A DNA stretch of 51,962 nucleotides from Caproicibacter sp002399225 (GCA_036756705.1 DAIOKN010000015.1:1-51962), one strand, 5' to 3'. Positions 24,719-33,793 are shown, counted from the first letter of the stretch. The notes: generated from the sequence alone by a model not told the origin. A program made the numbers and translations.

Positions 24719-25999
24719 TTAAAGCGCTTTTTTGATATCAAACAAAGAGGAAAGGACCAGCCAGTTCTGGGAAAAGTAGCTGTTGGCGGTCCAGTAGCTG
24801 ACACCGGCCAGACCGTACCGGTGAACGAGTTCCAGCTTGGCGCGGATGCTTCGGGCGTCTTCAAACCAGACCGCGTGTTTTTTTCCGTTGTAGGAGTAGT
24901 AGCTGAAATGGGGAGACTGTGCTTCCTCATCAAAAAGGATGCGTGCGCCGACCTCGGATGCAAGCTCGACGGCGCCTGGGTTGGTCAGGGGATGGGCGGC
25001 GGTTCCGCGGACGAACGGCAGAGTCCAGTCATAGCCGTAGTTGGGAATTCCCATCAGAATTTTTTCCGGCGGAATTACGGAAACTGCGTATCGGATGACT
25101 GCTTCCACTAAATTCAGCGGGGCGACCGGGCGCGCCGGACCATACGTGTAGCCCCATTCATAGGTCATTAGGATAATGTAGTCCGCCAGGCCGCTGTGAA
25201 CAGGGTAGTCGTGCGCTTCGTACAGAAGGCCTGTCTGTTGCGCGCTGTTTTTCGGGGCGAGGGATGTGGAGACGGAATACCCCATCTGACGCAGTTTGGC
25301 GGTGACCTTGCGCAGAAAACTGTTGTAATTTTCACGGTCGTGGGAATAGATGTATTCAAAATCAAGATTCAGGCCGTAATAGTTTTTTTCCTGCAAGACC
25401 GTTATGATATTGTTGAGTAAAACATCCTGAATCTCGGGACTTGACAGGATTGCATTTGCGTTTTCGCTGCTGAAGCCGCCCTCGGCGCGCATGTTGGTCA
25501 CTACCATGAACGGCGCGGTGCCTTTTGCCCGCGCGGCGGTAATGACCGGTTCATCCTCGATGGAGGACAGAGAGCCGTCGGGTTTGGCCATGTAGCTGAA
25601 AATGCTGACAAAGCTGAGAAAAGGGAGCGTGCGCTCCAGCGTGCCTTGGTTCACGGAAGGAAACACATAGCCGTTGACCAGCATGGAGCCGAGCTTTTGA
25701 GACGTGACCGGAATGGTCAGCACTTGCCCCGGCTGAAGCAGCGCAGGGTCGGTGATCTGCGGGTTTGCCTCCAAAAGCTGGTCGGCGGAAACCCCATACA
25801 GCGCCGCGATGGAGTAAAGGGACTGGCCGGAACCAACCGTATGCTGTACGCGGTCCGTCATCAGGACCAGCGCCTGGCCGACCACAAGCTGCTGGGTATT
25901 GCGGATCTGATTATCCTCAATGATTTTCTGTGCCGGAATCCCATACAGCCGGGATAACTGGTAAATGCTGTCGCCGGGTCTGACTCTGTAAATCACCAT
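24719..25999 (-). CDS. LysM-GH18 spore cortex-lytic/germination enzyme (SleL/YaaH type)
   Basis: 426 residues, matching SleL/YaaH (~427-430). Two N-terminal LysM repeats (residues ~3-47 and ~52-97; YRVRPGDSIYQLSRLYGIP and HTVGSGQSLYSIAALYGV) bind peptidoglycan. A GH18 barrel follows with the catalytic strand YYGLNLDFEYI near residue 205-212; the Glu is the general acid. Such N-acetylglucosaminidases degrade cortex muramic-lactam peptidoglycan during germination. No signal peptide, as in YaaH, which is placed on the spore from the mother cell. ATG 25999 has AAGGTGG upstream. A CATATAAA box just upstream on the minus strand vaguely resembles mother-cell sigma -10 elements. Confidence 0.87.
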   Translation of the reverse strand: MVIYRVRPGDSIYQLSRLYGIPAQKIIEDNQIRNTQQLVVGQALVLMTDRVQHTVGSGQSLYSIAALYGVSADQLLEANPQITDPALLQPGQVLTIPVTSQKLGSMLVNGYVFPSVNQGTLERTLPFLSFVSIFSYMAKPDGSLSSIEDEPVITAARAKGTAPFMVVTNMRAEGGFSSENANAILSSPEIQDVLLNNIITVLQEKNYYGLNLDFEYIYSHDRENYNSFLRKVTAKLRQMGYSVSTSLAPKNSAQQTGLLYEAHDYPVHSGLADYIILMTYEWGYTYGPARPVAPLNLVEAVIRYAVSVIPPEKILMGIPNYGYDWTLPFVRGTAAHPLTNPGAVELASEVGARILFDEEAQSPHFSYYSYNGKKHAVWFEDARSIRAKLELVHRYGLAGVSYWTANSYFSQNWLVLSSLFDIKKAL

Positions 26000-26102
26000 T
26001 GCTGATTCCACCTTTTCAAAAGCTGTCGTTTCCCCATTGCCTATTTATATGAGACGGCGGGGGGAGAAATCACACGCTTTTGAAAATTCAGGGTAAAAGA
26101 AG

Positions 26103-26129
26103 GGCCGCCGCGTTTTCTGCGCGGCGGCC
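26103..26129 (-). terminator. Terminator of the malate operon
   Basis: Ten-base stem GGCCGCCGCG / CGCGGCGGCC with loop TTTTCTG, followed on the minus strand by CTTCTTTTACC. Confidence 0.75.
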
Positions 26130-26168
26130 ATCTGCCTGAAAGAGCCCGATTCATAAATGATCGACGGA

Positions 26169-27560
26169 TTATAACATTCTGCCCATCAGTGACAGAAGCA
26201 GACTGCCGATCAAAAGAATAATGGCTCCGCCGAGGCGGGAGGAAATCTGCGAAAACGGCATCAGTTCCATGCGGTCTGCGGCGGAAAGAACGGCAACGTC
26301 CCCGGTGCCGCCCATGTTGGCCATACATAACCCGGCGGTGATGCCCGCCTCCACAGGATAAAATTCGACCAGCTTGCCGACCAGCGCGGCGCCGAAAAAT
26401 GCGCCGAGGCAGGTGGCCAGGCACAAAACCAGGTAAGTAAGGCTGAAACTCTGGATCACGGTGTTGATGTCCAGGTAGCACAGCCCGATGCCGACCAGAA
26501 GGGTGGTGGTCAGGTTCTTCATAATGAACTGGAACCACTGGTAGCAGGCAATTTCAATGTTCTCTGGAATCCAATTGAATATTTTGCAGATTGCAACGGT
26601 GATAATCATCCAGGCATACGGATGAATGTTGACGGCGGGGCAGATTGCGACCCACGCTTTTCCCACGATATATCCCCAGGCGAAAAAGGCGCAGGAAACA
26701 AGCAGGCCTACGCCAAGGTTTTTCACTTCAATGTGGTTGCGTTTTTCTTCCGCTTCAGGGCTGATTTCCGTGTCGGCAACATTTCGCATCAGCTTTCCAT
26801 GTCCGTTCCAAGAGTCGTTTTTCACCACTTTCACAATGAGTCCGCCCAAAACAATGGAGATGGCGTTGCCGATGGCGACAGCGGGCGTCATGATGGAAAT
26901 GGCCTTGGCTGCGGTCATTGTACCAGAGCTTTCGAAAATCTTGGAAAGGGGAACGGCGCCGGCTCCCATGCCTCCGCCCATGATTGGCAGGGCGATCAGC
27001 AGCAGATCCTTGACAGGATTGTACCCCATGAGTGCGCCGGCCAGAAGACTCAGTCCGAAAGCGCAGAAAATACCGCCGAAAATGGAAGGAAAATAACGTG
27101 CGGCCGCCTTTTTCAGCAGATTCCGATTCATGCCGAGAATAGAACCGGTAATCAGCGCGGCAATGTAAAAGTCCAGAAAGGCGCCGGTCGGTTTGAAAAA
27201 GGTGTTGATGCTTCCGACCAGATCAATGTTATGCCACAGGTGCATGTTGTAAACCTTGGTTCCGTCTGCCAGTGTCTTAACTGCGGCCGGCAGCAGATTA
27301 AAATAGTTCAGCAGCGCAGAACCGAACAGAATGACGATGGCGCCTCCGCCCAGATAAGAGCGGATGATGGGAGTCCGCTCGCCGATTTCGTTCAGAATGG
27401 TACCTAGAACAATCATGAAGGCAAAGCAGCCGGCCATCCCGGTAGGCAAGACGCCCAAATAGGTAGCAGCCAAAATAACGGCTGCAAAAATTGCAAAATA
27501 ATACCATGGAAGGTTAAACAGAAGGAACGGGGCCTTCTGCTTTTGTTCGGAATCTGACAT
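26169..27560 (-). CDS. 2-hydroxycarboxylate transporter family (malate/citrate:Na+ symporter)
   Basis: 463 residues, about 11 membrane helices, CitS/MaeN/CimH family. The two re-entrant-loop signatures are visible: LPIMGGGMGAGAVPLS in the first half and CMANMGGTGDVAVLSAADRM in the second, each with the GGxG core. Family members carry citrate, malate or lactate with sodium ions. Located 48 bases after the malic-enzyme gene and near a CitA/MaeK-type sensor, it most likely brings in malate, like Bacillus MaeN. Substrate choice is inferred from context. ATG with GGAGG upstream. Confidence 0.92.
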   Translation of the reverse strand: MSDSEQKQKAPFLLFNLPWYYFAIFAAVILAATYLGVLPTGMAGCFAFMIVLGTILNEIGERTPIIRSYLGGGAIVILFGSALLNYFNLLPAAVKTLADGTKVYNMHLWHNIDLVGSINTFFKPTGAFLDFYIAALITGSILGMNRNLLKKAAARYFPSIFGGIFCAFGLSLLAGALMGYNPVKDLLLIALPIMGGGMGAGAVPLSKIFESSGTMTAAKAISIMTPAVAIGNAISIVLGGLIVKVVKNDSWNGHGKLMRNVADTEISPEAEEKRNHIEVKNLGVGLLVSCAFFAWGYIVGKAWVAICPAVNIHPYAWMIITVAICKIFNWIPENIEIACYQWFQFIMKNLTTTLLVGIGLCYLDINTVIQSFSLTYLVLCLATCLGAFFGAALVGKLVEFYPVEAGITAGLCMANMGGTGDVAVLSAADRMELMPFSQISSRLGGAIILLIGSLLLSLMGRML

Positions 27561-27608
27561 GGAAACTCCTCCTCTACTTTGAACCGGGCCGTCCCCCCGG
27601 TTTCCCTT

Positions 27609-28793
27609 TTAAATACGTGCGACGCCGGATCTGCGCGCAGCTTCCGCCACTGCCTCTGCCACGGCGGGGCCCACACGGGGATCGAATGCTTTCGGAATGA
27701 TGTAGTCGGCGCCAAGTTCTTCTGGGGCAATTAAATCGGCGAGAGCCTGAGCGGCAGCCATCTTCATTTCCTCGTTAATGTCGCTGGCGCGTACGTCGAA
27801 AGCGCCGCGGAAAATGCCGGGGAAAGCCAGAACGTTGTTAATCTGGTTTGGAAAATCGCTGCGCCCGGTGGATACCACGGCCGCGCCGCCGGCTTTTGCG
27901 TCGTCGGGGAAAATCTCCGGGGTCGGGTTTGCGCAGGCGAAGATGACGGCGTCCCGGTTCATTGTTTTCACCATTTCAGATGTGACCAGCCCGGGCGCTG
28001 AGACACCGATGAAAACATCCGCTCCCCGCAGCATGTCGGCCAGAGAGCCTCTTTTTCCGTTCAGGTTTGTCACTTCCGCCATCTCTTTTTTGATCCAGTT
28101 CATGCCTTCCACGCGTCCCTGATAGATGGCTCCATGCCGATCGCACATGGTGACGTCCCGGAAGCCTGCGGAAAGAAGCAGCTTGACAATGGAGACCGCC
28201 GCGGCTCCTGCCCCGGAAGTGACGATACGGACCTCTTCCCTTTTCTTGCCCACGACCTTCAGCGCGTTGGTCAGGCCTGCCAGTGTAATGACCGCAGTGC
28301 CGTGCTGGTCGTCGTGGAAAACGGGAATATCGCATTTTTCTTTCAGTTTCCGCTCGATCTCGAAGCAACGCGGTGCGGCGATGTCTTCCAGGTTGATACC
28401 GCCAAAGGAGCCGGAAATCAGGGAAACCGTGTTGACAAACTCATCCACGTCCTTCGTTTTGACGCACAAGGGGAATGCGTCCACGTTCCCGAAGCTTTTG
28501 AACAGCACGCATTTTCCTTCCATAACCGGCATGCCTGCTTCCGGACCGATATCTCCCAGCCCCAGCACGGCGGAACCGTCTGTGATGACGGCGCACAGGT
28601 TCCACCGCCGCGTCAGCACATAGCTCTGCGAGATATCCTTCTGGATCTCCAGACAAGGCTGGGCCACTCCGGGCGTATAGGCCAGAGCCAGATCTTCCTT
28701 CGTTTTGACAGGCACGCGCGCTTCCACTGCAATTTTGCCTTTCCACTCTCTGTGAAGGCGCAGCGACTCTTTTGCATAATCTGTCATTGTCAT
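27609..28793 (-). CDS. NAD(P)-dependent malic enzyme
   Basis: About 394 residues, short bacterial malic enzyme that decarboxylates malate to pyruvate. Motifs: YTPGVAQPC (residues ~39-47), VITDGSAVLGLGDIGPEAGMPVMEGK, metal-binding FHDDQHGTA around residue 160, and the dinucleotide loop TSGAGAAAVSIVK near 190-203. The two ATGs six bases apart (28793 and 28787) both fit; the second has the better distance to GGAGG. First gene of the malate operon and divergent from the sensor kinase. Cofactor preference cannot be read with confidence. Confidence 0.93.
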   Translation of the reverse strand: MTMTDYAKESLRLHREWKGKIAVEARVPVKTKEDLALAYTPGVAQPCLEIQKDISQSYVLTRRWNLCAVITDGSAVLGLGDIGPEAGMPVMEGKCVLFKSFGNVDAFPLCVKTKDVDEFVNTVSLISGSFGGINLEDIAAPRCFEIERKLKEKCDIPVFHDDQHGTAVITLAGLTNALKVVGKKREEVRIVTSGAGAAAVSIVKLLLSAGFRDVTMCDRHGAIYQGRVEGMNWIKKEMAEVTNLNGKRGSLADMLRGADVFIGVSAPGLVTSEMVKTMNRDAVIFACANPTPEIFPDDAKAGGAAVVSTGRSDFPNQINNVLAFPGIFRGAFDVRASDINEEMKMAAAQALADLIAPEELGADYIIPKAFDPRVGPAVAEAVAEAARRSGVARI

Positions 28794-28958
28794 TTTCCTC
28801 CTCGTGTTTTATGTGTCGTTTTTCCGAGCCGGCGTCCGGCCCGGAGCTCTTTTTCACTATAAACCGAAGCGGCTGGGCAGGATACTCTTTGCAAAGTATA
28901 CAAACCCTTTTGAAAGTAAAAAAACATAGTTGCCACTTTTCGTCCCGGCCTGAAACGA

Positions 28959-28987
28959 TTGAAACTCATTTATATAAATGTTAAACT
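28959..28987 (+). promoter_or_regulatory. Promoter of the sensor kinase gene with embedded palindrome
   Basis: TTGAAA (28959-28964), 17-base spacer, TAAACT (28982-28987). The spacer is largely the perfect palindrome CATTTATATAAATG (28967-28980), a candidate response-regulator site. On the minus side TATACT (near 28894-28899) could be the -10 of the malic-enzyme gene, without a good -35. Confidence 0.55.
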
Positions 28988-29072
28988 AAAAGAAAAGCCG
29001 GTTCTGTGCGTCGATCTTGCAAAAGGACCGCACCGGCCTGCGATCTCTCTGTCCTGGGTAGGGGGAAGAAAG

Positions 29073-30692
29073 ATGAAGCCTTTTCACTGGACCAAAAAGA
29101 AAAACCGGGGCACTGCATCCATGTTTATGCACCTGCTTTTCTGGTCCACGTTGGTCTGGATCGCTCTGCTCAGCGTTACTCTTGCCGTAACGCTGCACTT
29201 TTCCTTGTCTTCCTTGCAGGAAAAGATCGAAAGCGGACTGCGCTCCACAGCCTCCTCTTTGGCGGAGGACCTCGAAGTAAAAAGGGCGCTGCGGGAGGGA
29301 ACCTGTCCGGAGGATCTCTCGAATTATCTGGATGACCTCATCAAGAAAACCGAAGACTTAGACATCGTCACCATTGCGAACGCCAACTCAACGCGGTTGT
29401 ACCATGTGGTTCACAAGCGCATCGGAAAACAATTTGTCGGCGGGGATGAGACCCGGGCTCTTGCCGGGAAATCTTATCTTGTGGATGGTGTCGGCACCAT
29501 GGGGCCGCAGCGCCGGGCTTTCTGCCCGGTTCGGGACGAACGTGGGAAGGTGATCGGGTTTGTGATGGCCGGCACCACAATGGACCGGATCCAGACTCTG
29601 AGGAACAGCATTGTGAACACTTACGTGAAACTGGCCGTAGTGCTGGCACTTGCTACGCTGGCGATAGCCGGGATTGTGACCTTGCAGGTCAGGCGCGTGC
29701 TTCTCGGCTACAGCCCGGAGGAACTGGTCCATTCTTATCTGACCCAGAACGAGGTGCTGAACAATCTGGATGAAGGGGTTGCCTTTGTGGATGCGGCCGG
29801 CCGGATCCAGATGGTGAACCGGGCGGCGGAACAGATGCTGGGGCAGCGAATGGAATTGCTGAAAGATGCAAAGCTCGATTCCCTGCTCCGCGGAAAATCG
29901 GGCGGGAGCCTTTTGAAAGAAGAAAACGCCCGGAAACGGAATACCTCGACCTCCCGCCCCAATCTTCTTTCCTGCAGCATCCCGATGGAAAAAGACGCGA
30001 AACAATTCGGTACCACGCTGCTTCTGAAAGACAAAACCGAAACGATGCGGGCGGCGGAAGAGCTGAACGGCACCAGGCATGTTATTTCCACTCTCCGCGC
30101 GAACAGCCACGAGTTCATGAACAAGCTGCAGGTGATCGCCGGACTGCTGCAAATGGGACGGCAGGAGGATGCCCTTATGTACATTGGGAAGATCTCCGCC
30201 CTGCAGGCAAAAGCCGTCGGCCCGGTGCTGCAGCATATCCACAACCCCAATGTAGCGGCGCTCTTGCTTGGCAAGCTGAACAACGTGCGTGAACTGGGCA
30301 TCAGCCTGACTCTGCTGCCCAACAGCGACCTTCCGGAGCACAGCCGCTATTTGTCAACGTCTGACCTGGTCACCGTGGTGGGAAACCTGGTCGAAAATTC
30401 CATCGAAGCCATCAACGCCCAGTGCAAAGACGGCCCCAGAAATATCACGCTTCAGATTACGGAAGACGAAAACGGGTTGTTTATCTTGGTGACGGATACC
30501 GGGGTCGGCATTGAGCAGAAAAATCTTGAGAGAATCTACGATCCTGGGTTCAGCACAAAAGCCCGGAAAGGGCGGGGAGTCGGGATGAGCCTGTTCCGTG
30601 ATATTGTCGTGCGCCGACAGGGCAGCGTGGATGTGGATTCCGAACCTCAGGCCGGGACCTCGTTTACCGTCATATTCAACAAGAAGCGTTAA
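29073..30692 (+). CDS. Sensor histidine kinase, CitA/DcuS/MaeK family
   Basis: 539 residues. Helix 1 (~17-41), an extracytoplasmic single-Cache sensor (~45-175), helix 2 (~182-206), a PAS domain (~230-300) and a short DHp helix with phospho-acceptor His in RANSHEFMNKLQVIAGLLQMG (~346). The ATP-binding domain shows N-box NLVENSIEAI, G1 DTGVGI and G2 GRGVGMSLFRDIV. Family members sense C4-dicarboxylates or citrate outside the cell. The Cache region has VHKRIGKQFVGGDE, typical of this group. ATG 29073 with GGGGGAAG is chosen over the longer ORF from 28959, which would start inside the promoter. Divergent from malate genes; pairs with the next gene. Confidence 0.9.
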   Translation: MKPFHWTKKKNRGTASMFMHLLFWSTLVWIALLSVTLAVTLHFSLSSLQEKIESGLRSTASSLAEDLEVKRALREGTCPEDLSNYLDDLIKKTEDLDIVTIANANSTRLYHVVHKRIGKQFVGGDETRALAGKSYLVDGVGTMGPQRRAFCPVRDERGKVIGFVMAGTTMDRIQTLRNSIVNTYVKLAVVLALATLAIAGIVTLQVRRVLLGYSPEELVHSYLTQNEVLNNLDEGVAFVDAAGRIQMVNRAAEQMLGQRMELLKDAKLDSLLRGKSGGSLLKEENARKRNTSTSRPNLLSCSIPMEKDAKQFGTTLLLKDKTETMRAAEELNGTRHVISTLRANSHEFMNKLQVIAGLLQMGRQEDALMYIGKISALQAKAVGPVLQHIHNPNVAALLLGKLNNVRELGISLTLLPNSDLPEHSRYLSTSDLVTVVGNLVENSIEAINAQCKDGPRNITLQITEDENGLFILVTDTGVGIEQKNLERIYDPGFSTKARKGRGVGMSLFRDIVVRRQGSVDVDSEPQAGTSFTVIFNKKR

Positions 30693-30697
30693 AGGAT

Positions 30698-31393
30698 GTG
30701 AGACCAATCGTTCATACCGCGATTATTGAAGACGATCCCATGGTGGCCCAGATTAACCGGCAGTACCTGCAGCAGTTCAGCGGGTTTGAAGTGGACGGCA
30801 TCTTTGACAATGGCCGGGACGCCTCGGAGTACCTGCGCAGGCATCAGCCGGATCTCGCCATTCTGGACGTCTATATGCCTGCTGTAAGCGGAATCGAACT
30901 GCTCCGATGGATGCGCGGGGAGAACATTAAAAGCGCCGTAATCATGGTTACGGCCGCGACGGAGACAGATATCGTGGATCAGGCCCTGCAATTGGGGATT
31001 GTGGATTACCTGATCAAGCCGTTTACCTTTCTGAGGTTCCAGGAAGCGGTCCAGAAGTACCTGCGCAAGGTGGACCTTCTGCGGAGCACCACCACAGTGA
31101 ATCAGGCAGTGGTGGATCGTCTGCTGAGCAATGAACCGACGCTGCGCGAAGCGGATCACAGCGAACTGCGCAAAGGGCTAAATCAGAAGACCTTGACCGC
31201 TGTCGGGGATTATCTGCGCCAACATTCTTCAGACAAGCATACTTGCGAAAGCCTTTCGGTCCGCATCGGCCTTTCCAAAGTGACGATCAGGCGATATCTG
31301 AATTATCTGATCGAAACCGGATTTGTGCTCAGCTCTATCGATTATGAGACCGGAGGCCGCCCGCGGGTCGTGTACTGGCTGAAAAAACAATAA
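30698..31393 (+). CDS. Response regulator, CitB/DcuR/MaeR family
   Basis: 231 residues. Receiver domain with acidic EDD at residues 11-13, phospho-acceptor Asp57 in ILDVYMP and conserved Lys in LIKPF. The C-terminal half has a helix-turn-helix (SVRIGLSKVTIRRYLNYLIETGFV) followed by a winged tail GGRPRVVYWL, as in CitB/DcuR proteins. The GTG at 30698 starts six bases after the kinase stop; an AAAGGA is almost too close, so coupling to the kinase is likely. It probably activates the divergent malate operon. Confidence 0.9.
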   Translation: MRPIVHTAIIEDDPMVAQINRQYLQQFSGFEVDGIFDNGRDASEYLRRHQPDLAILDVYMPAVSGIELLRWMRGENIKSAVIMVTAATETDIVDQALQLGIVDYLIKPFTFLRFQEAVQKYLRKVDLLRSTTTVNQAVVDRLLSNEPTLREADHSELRKGLNQKTLTAVGDYLRQHSSDKHTCESLSVRIGLSKVTIRRYLNYLIETGFVLSSIDYETGGRPRVVYWLKKQ

Positions 31394-31398
31394 AAAAA

Positions 31399-31428
31399 GG
31401 GCCGCTGCAAACTGCTTTGCAGCGGCCC
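31399..31428. terminator. Terminator between response regulator and Usp-like gene
   Basis: Thirteen-base perfect stem (31399-31411 with 31416-31428), loop CTGC; seven A precede it, giving a U-run for the minus-strand gene. The plus-strand side lacks a U-run. Confidence 0.75.
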
Positions 31429-31456
31429 CAAATCTATTCTATTTTAAAGGTTCCAG

Positions 31457-31906
31457 TTAATTCTGACAGATGAGTTTTTTCGTCTTTTTCCGGCGATCCT
31501 CTTTTTGAACTGGGCAAATGTTGTACACCGTCCCGTCTTTTGCCACCATTGAAATCGGAATCTGCGGCAAAAGCTTATGTATAATTTCGACAAATCCGTT
31601 TACCGGCGCTTCCGCCATTCCCGTGACGATATGCGTTGCATGAATGTTTTTTGCAACTCCGGCCGCCATGAGCGGCGCATCGTCGTAAAAATAGACGGAC
31701 ATTTCGGCGTCCGCGGCTTTTGCGTTCTGGCGAAGGTATTCCAGCTCTTCACAGTCCGTGTCAAATCCCGCCGAGGTTGGCTGAATACAGAGTACCTGAA
31801 GCGGAATGGACTGGCTGTCGGCGATCTTTTTCCCCGCGTGGATCAAGCGATCGCAGTCACGCTGGCCGGTGACGCAAACAAGGACGGCTGCCTTGCTTTT
31901 TCTCAA
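31457..31906 (-). CDS. Universal-stress-protein-like (Usp/KdpD-type) domain protein
   Basis: 149 residues. The N-terminal strand-helix KAAVLVCVTGQRDCDRLIHAGKKIAD resembles the Usp-like domain of KdpD (ILVCVTGSxxxxRLIRxGxxxA). A Rossmann-like alpha/beta layout follows and ends in a basic tail (EDRRKKTKKLICQN). The ATP-binding G-2x-G-9x-G motif of ATP-type Usp proteins is not obvious. Start TTG at 31904-31906 is set by AAGGAGG at ideal spacing. It has its own promoter with a ~145-nt leader. Role unknown; assignment rests on the N-terminal half. Confidence 0.6.
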   Translation of the reverse strand: MRKSKAAVLVCVTGQRDCDRLIHAGKKIADSQSIPLQVLCIQPTSAGFDTDCEELEYLRQNAKAADAEMSVYFYDDAPLMAAGVAKNIHATHIVTGMAEAPVNGFVEIIHKLLPQIPISMVAKDGTVYNICPVQKEDRRKKTKKLICQN

Positions 31907-32057
31907 ATTTCTGCCTCCTTATCAAGCAGGATGGATTTTGTTTCCTCTAACAGTATAGCAGAGTTATACTCCTTTATGAAAACAGTTTCTGTATAAATGA
32001 TGAACAGATTGTTAATTAAATTGAACAACTTTTTTGTAACTATTGTCCTACACCCAA

Positions 32058-32086
32058 ATTATACCAGAACGTGCTTCTTCTGACAA
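32058..32086 (-). promoter_or_regulatory. Promoter of the Usp-like gene
   Basis: Minus-strand TTGTCA (32081-32086), 17-base spacer, TATAAT (32058-32063). Lies in the 300-base divergent gap 31907-32206. Confidence 0.65.
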
Positions 32087-32130
32087 GTATAATTTTTGTA
32101 AAACTTTTTATCGGCCGTCTTTTTGTTTTT

Positions 32131-32157
32131 TGAAAGTTTTTATCGTTTAGCATCGTA
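32131..32157 (+). promoter_or_regulatory. Candidate ECF-sigma (autoregulated) promoter
   Basis: TGAAAG (32131-32136), 17 bases, CGTA (32154-32157), close to the TGAAAC-N16-CGTA pattern of SigW-type ECF factors. It is 50 bases upstream of an ECF sigma gene, as expected for autoregulation. Confidence 0.5.
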
Positions 32158-32206
32158 TCTTTTAATGAGAGCAGCATGGCCATGCCTCCCAAAGGAGTGA
32201 CTGCAC

Positions 32207-32695
32207 ATGGATCAAAACGAAAAGGCGGAGTATTTCGTCAACACCTATGCCGATACCATTCTGCGTCTGAGTTACGCTTATCTGAAAAATACGGCGGATG
32301 CTCAGGATATCTGCCAGACGGTGTTTGTCAAGTTGTTGACCGCTCCCCGGGAGTTTGAAAGCCGGGAGCATGAAAAGGCGTGGATCCTGCGCACGGCGGC
32401 CAATGCCTGCAAGGATCTTTTGAGAAGCCCGTGGCGTAAGCGAACCTGCGGCCTTGAAACCTGCGCCGGGTGTAAAGCGGAACCCCTGGCCGGCGATTCG
32501 GTGCTGGCTGCGGTTAATTCCCTGCCGCCCCGTTACCGCACCGTGATTTATCTTTTTTATTATGAAGGCTATCAGGCCGCTGAAATCGGCAAAATTCTGG
32601 GAGTTCCCACCGGCACCGTTCATACTCGCCTTGCCCGGGGAAGGGCAAGATTAAAAAATTTACTGGGAGGGGCTGAATATGGAAAATCTGTTTGA
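32207..32695 (+). CDS. ECF-type RNA polymerase sigma factor
   Basis: 162 residues. Sigma-70 region 2 (residues ~10-75) contains YADTILRLSYAYLKNTADAQDICQ and the core-binding DAQD acidic motif. Region 4 (~105-155) holds PPRYRTVIYLFYYEGYQAAEIG and the helix-turn-helix LGVPTGTVHTRLARGRARLK. SD CAAAGGAG before ATG. The downstream gene overlaps it by 17 bases and encodes a single-pass membrane protein of the type that holds ECF factors inactive. It may drive its own promoter at 32131-32157. The inducing stress is unknown. Confidence 0.9.
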   Translation: MDQNEKAEYFVNTYADTILRLSYAYLKNTADAQDICQTVFVKLLTAPREFESREHEKAWILRTAANACKDLLRSPWRKRTCGLETCAGCKAEPLAGDSVLAAVNSLPPRYRTVIYLFYYEGYQAAEIGKILGVPTGTVHTRLARGRARLKNLLGGAEYGKSV

Positions 32696-33725
32696 ATATC
32701 GCCGCGAAATGGATGTCATGCGCTTTACGCCGGAGCAGAAGGCTCGGCTGGCGTCGCAGGCCGCATCTGCCGCCGCAGGTGAAAAACATTCTGCACGCCG
32801 CCCGGCGCGCCGCCGGGTAGCGGTGGCCGCCGTTGCCGCCGCAGCGGTTTTGGCCGTGGGCGGCGGGGCTGCTGCTGCGGGGCTTGTCGGGAATTTCTTT
32901 ACTCCGGTTTTTGGGAGTGCCCAGACCAGGGTGATCGATAAAATCGGCCGTCCCATCGGCGCAGCGGTAACCGACGGCGGCGTTACCGTCACTGCCGAAG
33001 CCGTCGTCGGAGATAAATACAACGCCTGTGTCGTTTTCACCGTCAAGCGCGCGGACGGTTCCCCTCTAGGCCTGCCTGCGGGAGTCCCGCTTTCCAATCT
33101 CTCTTTCGAGCAGGCTCCTTGTCTCCTTGGTGTTTCCGGGCACGGCACCTCCTGGTTCACAAAAAGCGAATCCGGAGGCAATGCCGTCCAGTATGTAGAG
33201 GAAATCTCAACGGAATCCCATCCGCTGAACGGAAAACGGCTCTGCGCGGATTTCCGCAACCTGCGATATTTCAACCAGAGTACCGGCAAGGCGGTGACGC
33301 TTTGCAAGGGTGAGTGGAAACTTAAGTTCAGGGCCGACTATGAGGATTCTTCCGTTGCGCTGCCTGCGGGAGAGACCTTTTCGCAGAACGGCATCCGGTT
33401 TCAGGTTACCGGCATCAGCGTTTCTTCTGTTGCAATGCACATTGAATATGAAACGGACAGCATGGCCGACCTGAACGAATCGCCGAAAGACGGGCGAAAG
33501 CCGTCCGCCGCCAATACGGAAAAACGCTATCTGGACAGCATTTCCGTGGTGCTGACAAAGAAGGACGGCTCCCGGCTGAATTTAACCAACTGGGGCGGAG
33601 GCATCAGCTGTTCGGGCGGCAAAACGGTTTGCGTGAAAAGCGGAGTCCTTCGGGAAATTGTCCCGCTTGAAGAAATGAAATCGGTCTCCGTCGGAGGCAC
33701 GGTCATTCCCGTTCCAGCCAGCTGA
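32679..33725 (+). CDS. DUF4179-type membrane anti-sigma factor (putative)
   Basis: 348 residues. A cytoplasmic N-terminus (~1-46; FRFTPEQK-like EQKARLASQAASAAAG) is followed by a basic stretch ARRPARRR, one membrane helix (~47-70) and a large extracytoplasmic part (~70-348) with beta-rich segments (VTVTAEAVVGDKYNACVVFTVKRADG) like DUF4179 domains. The 17-base overlap with the sigma gene and this topology are the usual layout for an ECF anti-sigma. Several extracellular Cys residues are present. SD GGGAGGGG before ATG. Followed by a terminator. Confidence 0.78.
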   Translation: MENLFEYRREMDVMRFTPEQKARLASQAASAAAGEKHSARRPARRRVAVAAVAAAAVLAVGGGAAAAGLVGNFFTPVFGSAQTRVIDKIGRPIGAAVTDGGVTVTAEAVVGDKYNACVVFTVKRADGSPLGLPAGVPLSNLSFEQAPCLLGVSGHGTSWFTKSESGGNAVQYVEEISTESHPLNGKRLCADFRNLRYFNQSTGKAVTLCKGEWKLKFRADYEDSSVALPAGETFSQNGIRFQVTGISVSSVAMHIEYETDSMADLNESPKDGRKPSAANTEKRYLDSISVVLTKKDGSRLNLTNWGGGISCSGGKTVCVKSGVLREIVPLEEMKSVSVGGTVIPVPAS

Positions 33726-33756
33726 TCGACCCGGCGCACTTTCATCATGCCGCAGC

Positions 33757-33793
33757 AAAACCCGCCTTCCCAATTTTGGAAAGGCGGGTTTTG
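33757..33793. terminator. Terminator between anti-sigma and SpoIIQ-like genes
   Basis: AAAACCCGCCTT (33757-33768) pairs with AAGGCGGGTTTT (33781-33792), with A-run and T-run on the outer sides, suiting both convergent genes. Confidence 0.8.
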
